Below, piece by piece: positions 42,217-45,038 of a stretch of DNA of 45,038 bases. A program made the translations under genes and the position numbers. The stretch's first letter is position 1. Each line of letters opens with the position of its first letter. The stretch lies in contig NZ_CP150484.1 in NCBI RefSeq assembly GCF_037997115.1, positions 1,497,442 through 1,542,479 on the forward strand, written 5' to 3'. Source of the DNA: Amycolatopsis coloradensis (lineage in GTDB: Bacteria > Actinomycetota > Actinomycetes > Mycobacteriales > Pseudonocardiaceae). The notes under the pieces were generated by a model that did not search any database, was not told the origin of the DNA, and saw nothing but the letters and a program-made list of their open reading frames with translations.

Positions 42217-44378
42217 ACCCGAACGAGACCACGGAGTCTGCGGAGCTGGCGACCGTGCACCACCTCCCGACCGTCGACGGCGGCGCGATCGAGGGCGAGT
42301 TCATCACCGAGGAGGAGTACCAGCGCCTCACCTCGGAGAAGGCGAAGATGATGGCGCGGTACCAGGGGTACCGCAACGACGTGGTCACCGTCGCCCGCGT
42401 CACCAAGGCCGTCGCGACCCACGAGCGCACCAAGACCGTCGGGAAGGCGCTGGTCCGCAACGCCGTCTACGTCGGCGGCGGCGCGAAGGTGCTGGCCGTG
42501 CGTGCGTGGGAATCGTCGACGAACGCCCGGTATGAGCGGCTGATGCGCGGTGCGGAGCTGCGCGGGGACATGGAAGCCCTCAAGGAGTGGGACGAGCGCG
42601 CCGAAGCGGCGAAGGAACGCCGGCATTCCCGCCGGATGGACATGCTGCAGGCCCCGGGCAAGGTCGCGAAAGCGCTGGTGATCAGCGTGGCCGCGGGGAT
42701 CGGGTTCCTGCTGGCGCTGGGGATCGTGCTGGCGGTGGCGAACGAGCGGATCTCCGATGTGATCGCCCCGCTCAGCGCGGTGATCGACGCGATCAACTGG
42801 GTGGTCATGGTCCTCACGATCGCCTGGGGCCCGATCGTGCTCGCCGCCCCCTGGGTTGCCGTCATCGGGCTGTGGCACCTGGGCCGCAAGGCCGGTGCGG
42901 CCCCGGGCTGGCTGGCGACGTCGGCGGAGTCCGATGTGGACGTGTCGATCGATGAGACCACGATCGCGGCCGCGCTGTCTGCCCTGCGTATCCCCCAGAT
43001 CACCGCCTACCTCAAGACCGGTTCGCCGCTGCAGTTCCTCACCCCGGCCCGGGTGGACGGTCGCGGAACCCACGCCGTCGTCCGGCTCCCGGCCGGTGTG
43101 ACCGCGGAAAAGGTCGCCCGCCGCCGCGGGGACCTCGCGACCGGTCTGCACCGGCTGGCGAAGGAAGTGTGGCCCACCACCGGGTCCGAGGCCGGAATCC
43201 TCGACCTGTGGGTTGCCGACAAGGGCGCGCTTGCCGAAGGCGCGGGCGAGTATCCGCTGCTCACCGATGGTGTGGTGGACGTGTTCAAGGGTGTTCCGTT
43301 CGGGAAAACGTTGCGGGGCAACCCGATCAACGCCCCGCTCATGGAACGGAACACGATCTGCGGCGGCATGCCCGGCCAGGGCAAGTCGTCCGCGGCCCGG
43401 ATCATCATGGCCGGTGCGGCACTCGATCCCACTGCCGAGCTGCGGATTTGGGTGCCGGACGCGAACTTCGACTTCGAGGTGTTCAAGCCGCGGTGCACCC
43501 GCTACGTGATGGGCGCCGAAGACGAGAAGATCGGCGAAATCCTCGCCGACCTGCAGGACCTGCACGCCGAAGTGCAGCGCCGCGGCGAACTGCTGGTCAA
43601 GTACGAGATCCCCGCCGTCACGCGGGAGTACGCGAACAAGAACGTCGGCCTGCACCCCATCTTCGCGCTGCTGGAAGAGGCGCACGTCGCGATCCAACAT
43701 CCCTTGTACGGCAAGGAAATCTCGCGGCTGCTGGTCGACATTGTCCGGCTGGGACGCAAGCGCGCGATTCACCTGATCGTCTCCACGCAGGCCCCTACCA
43801 AGGACTCGATGCCCCGCGACGTCACGCGCAACTGCTCCAACGGTGTCGCGTTCGCCGTCGGTGACCACGTGGCCAACGACGCGCTGCTCGGGCAGGGTGC
43901 CTACGCCGCCGGTCACCGCGCGACGGAGCTGATTCCGGGCACCGACAAGGGAACCGCGGTGGTCAAGGGTTTCACCGGGGAGCGCTCGGAGATCGTGCAG
44001 GTGTATTTCCTGGACGTGTCCCGCGACAACGACCAGGTCACCCCGATCATCGAACGGTCGCTGGCCGCAATGAAATCCCTGCCGGGCACCCCGGCGCCGG
44101 CCCGGGAAATCCCGGTGGCGCGGGATCTGCTGGAAGACCTCGACTCCGTCCTCGGGGACACGACAGTGCCCGCAGCGGATGTGCCCGCGCTGCTGGCAGC
44201 GCACGCCCCGGGCTGGGAGCCGTACAAGCGGCTCACGGGCAAGGGCCTGCGGGAGATCCTGGCCTCCCAGTACGGGGTCAAGGTGCCCTCCACGGGCAAC
44301 CGCTGGCCGGTCGATCCGGTCACGGTGCGTGAAGCTCTCGCGAAGCAAGCGACTGCGGACCTGGACGGCGACGAGTGA
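42213..44378 (+). CDS. FtsK/SpoIIIE-family conjugative DNA translocase (TraB/TraSA-like)
   Basis: 721 residues from GTG at 42213. Two to four membrane helices lie at ~151-176 and ~190-223. The ATPase has Walker A GMPGQGKSS at ~384-392, a Walker B-like FALLEEAH (~483) and VSTQAPTKD. The C-terminal ~120 residues, ending in GVKVPSTGNRWPVDPVTVREAL, form a winged-helix DNA-binding domain. TraB/TraSA-type proteins alone move double-stranded DNA between actinomycete mycelia. Last gene of the operon. Confidence 0.92.
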   Translation: MNPNETTESAELATVHHLPTVDGGAIEGEFITEEEYQRLTSEKAKMMARYQGYRNDVVTVARVTKAVATHERTKTVGKALVRNAVYVGGGAKVLAVRAWESSTNARYERLMRGAELRGDMEALKEWDERAEAAKERRHSRRMDMLQAPGKVAKALVISVAAGIGFLLALGIVLAVANERISDVIAPLSAVIDAINWVVMVLTIAWGPIVLAAPWVAVIGLWHLGRKAGAAPGWLATSAESDVDVSIDETTIAAALSALRIPQITAYLKTGSPLQFLTPARVDGRGTHAVVRLPAGVTAEKVARRRGDLATGLHRLAKEVWPTTGSEAGILDLWVADKGALAEGAGEYPLLTDGVVDVFKGVPFGKTLRGNPINAPLMERNTICGGMPGQGKSSAARIIMAGAALDPTAELRIWVPDANFDFEVFKPRCTRYVMGAEDEKIGEILADLQDLHAEVQRRGELLVKYEIPAVTREYANKNVGLHPIFALLEEAHVAIQHPLYGKEISRLLVDIVRLGRKRAIHLIVSTQAPTKDSMPRDVTRNCSNGVAFAVGDHVANDALLGQGAYAAGHRATELIPGTDKGTAVVKGFTGERSEIVQVYFLDVSRDNDQVTPIIERSLAAMKSLPGTPAPAREIPVARDLLEDLDSVLGDTTVPAADVPALLAAHAPGWEPYKRLTGKGLREILASQYGVKVPSTGNRWPVDPVTVREALAKQATADLDGDE

Positions 44379-44381
44379 CCG

Positions 44382-44529
44382 GAGTTAGCCCGGCCCGGAC
44401 GGCGGCGACACCGCCGGAAACCATGATCACGAGCCCCTGACGGACCGGGCTAACTCGCCTCACCCGGCTAACTTTCCGCAGATCAGCAGGCCAGAGCCCG
44501 GATTTCACTCCGGGAGTTAGGAACCTAAC
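44382..44529. repeat. GTTAG/CTAAC repeat cluster after the translocase: candidate transfer locus
   Basis: GAGTTAGCCCGG (44382-44393) and CCGGGCTAACTC (44445-44456) are exact inverse copies. CCGGCTAACT (44464-44473) and the palindrome GTTAGG-AA-CCTAAC (44516-44529) follow, giving five GTTAG/CTAAC motifs in ~150 noncoding bases. In pSVH1-type elements the clt locus recognised by TraB lies near traB and contains short repeats. Confidence 0.6.
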
Positions 44530-44659
44530 CGGACTCGCGGGACCTCACTCCCGATCTCACTCGAAGTCCACACCCCTCAGGCGACGCGCCACCGGCCGCC
44601 GCCACGGCACCCCCATGCCAAAAATGCTCACTCACCGTAACTGACGAGAGGACTTCGCG

Positions 44660-45038
44660 ATGGGACGCACCGACGACACCGCCGACCTCGACCGGCTCGC
44701 GATCGCCTTCCACGAGGCCGGACACGCCGTGATCCACGTCGTCAACGGCGGCCGGGTCAGCCACCTGGAGATCCTGGGCAACGGCGCCGGGAACACCTGC
44801 ACCGTCGAAGACGGCCCGGACGAGGCCAACCCGATGGCGTGGCTGGCCATGGTCATGGCCGGTCAAGCTGCGGAAACCCGGTTCCTGACCCGCAACGGCT
44901 ACGGCCAGTGGAAAGCCGAAAGCCTCGCCAAGCACACCGCCGGCGGCGATCACCGCAACTTCCGCCGCGACTCCCGCGGCACGGGAATCAGCAAGGGCCA
45001 GGCGCTACGCGAAGCCCACAGGCAGGTCCGGAAGCACT
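44660..45038 (+). CDS. Stand-alone FtsH/M41-like metallopeptidase, 5' part
   Basis: Open to the window edge (126 codons visible). ATG at 44660 with GAGAGGA upstream. Residues ~15-24 read AFHEAGHAVI, the HExxH zinc motif of M41 peptidases (His18, Glu19, His22), followed by a MAGQAAE segment like the FtsH GGRAAEE helix. Asp97 in GGDHRN may be the third zinc ligand. There is no AAA+ ATPase domain before it. In FtsH this peptidase follows the ATPase; here it is separate. Could regulate the conjugation system or host proteins. The 281 bases before it otherwise hold only the repeat cluster above. Confidence 0.72.
   Translation, partial: MGRTDDTADLDRLAIAFHEAGHAVIHVVNGGRVSHLEILGNGAGNTCTVEDGPDEANPMAWLAMVMAGQAAETRFLTRNGYGQWKAESLAKHTAGGDHRNFRRDSRGTGISKGQALREAHRQVRKH

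Larger units (their letters stand above)
35281..45038. mobile_element. AICE (conjugative integrative element) inserted in tRNA-Ile, left end in window
   Basis: Evidence: a split tRNA-Ile at the boundary, a GntR/KorA-type regulator with operators, an operon of small membrane proteins ending in a spread-like protein and an FtsK/TraB DNA translocase, and interruption of the conserved gyrA-tRNA-Ile-DLW-39-tRNA-Ala block. pMEA300 of Amycolatopsis methanolica is a known tRNA-Ile AICE. Integrase, excisionase and replication genes are not in the window and should be on the right side, next to the reconstituted tRNA. Confidence 0.88.

Noticed and set aside
43864..43873. CCACGTGG palindrome in the translocase gene as a third parS
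   Set aside because: Only the central eight bases match; the flanking bases needed for the ParB core are absent.
41454..44348. 964-codon open frame on the minus strand across the spread and translocase genes
   Set aside because: Shadow of the real rightward frames; His/Arg-rich and without any domain.

Overview
The window is high-GC actinobacterial chromosome, most likely a Pseudonocardiaceae member such as Amycolatopsis. The evidence is strongly GC-biased codon use, GTG starts, overlapping ATGA/GTGA/TGATG gene junctions, and a gene set (fhaA-fhaB-pstP-rodA-pbpA-pknA-pknB, pabA/trpG, crgA, a Rv0010c-like PH protein, ppiA, DLW-39, tRNA-Ala, tRNA-Ile) that matches the origin-proximal block between gyrA and fhaA of Mycobacterium and relatives. 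The species is an inference; the synteny is read directly from the sequence.

Layout. 1-8790: the cell-growth signalling operon, with two FHA proteins, a PP2C phosphatase, a SEDS glycosyltransferase, a class B PBP and two Ser/Thr kinases (the second with four PASTA repeats), ending in a strong terminator. 8800-11755: a leftward operon with the glutamine amidotransferase first, then an ABC ATPase, its permease and a small P-loop kinase. 11810-13186: FprA-type ferredoxin reductase behind a GTTAGG-N4-CCTAAC palindrome. 13239-17204: a two-component system divergent from an ABC exporter. 17315-20000: an SCO5389-family protein, an LLM flavin oxidoreductase, a tiny membrane protein and a class E sortase. 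20190-23092: crgA, two DnaA-box-like sites, a PH-domain membrane protein, a secreted protein, a rhomboid protease and a cyclophilin. 23182-34674: mixed housekeeping and accessory genes, including a Lys/Ala-rich membrane protein, a copper-chaperone-like protein, DUF6918, a DUF2020-type lipoprotein, a PdxH-like oxidase, an M14 carboxypeptidase, a winged-helix protein, an ADP-ribosylglycohydrolase, a second two-component system, a secreted hydrolase and a MerR regulator. 34752-35322: tRNA-Ala, DLW-39 and only the 3' half of tRNA-Ile.

The 3' half of tRNA-Ile (35281-35322) marks one end of an integrated actinomycete integrative and conjugative element (AICE). It runs to the right edge of the window and beyond. 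It holds palindromes and a cluster of GTGAC repeats at its end; a divergent membrane-protein/HTH-protein pair; a GntR-type regulator coupled to a GT2 glycosyltransferase in an AT-richer patch; KorA-like operators; and a tightly packed rightward operon of small membrane and zinc-binding proteins ending in a spread-like protein and an FtsK/TraB-type translocase. After the translocase come a GTTAG/CTAAC repeat cluster (a candidate transfer locus) and the start of a stand-alone FtsH/M41-like peptidase. No integrase, excisionase or replication initiator is inside the window; these, with the reconstituted tRNA-Ile, should lie to the right.

The most promising unexplained material is in the element: the glycosyltransferase with its regulator, the M41-like peptidase without an ATPase domain, and the two repeat clusters. 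In the core region the best leads are a structured leader before fhaB and a palindrome shared by the fprA and merR promoters.
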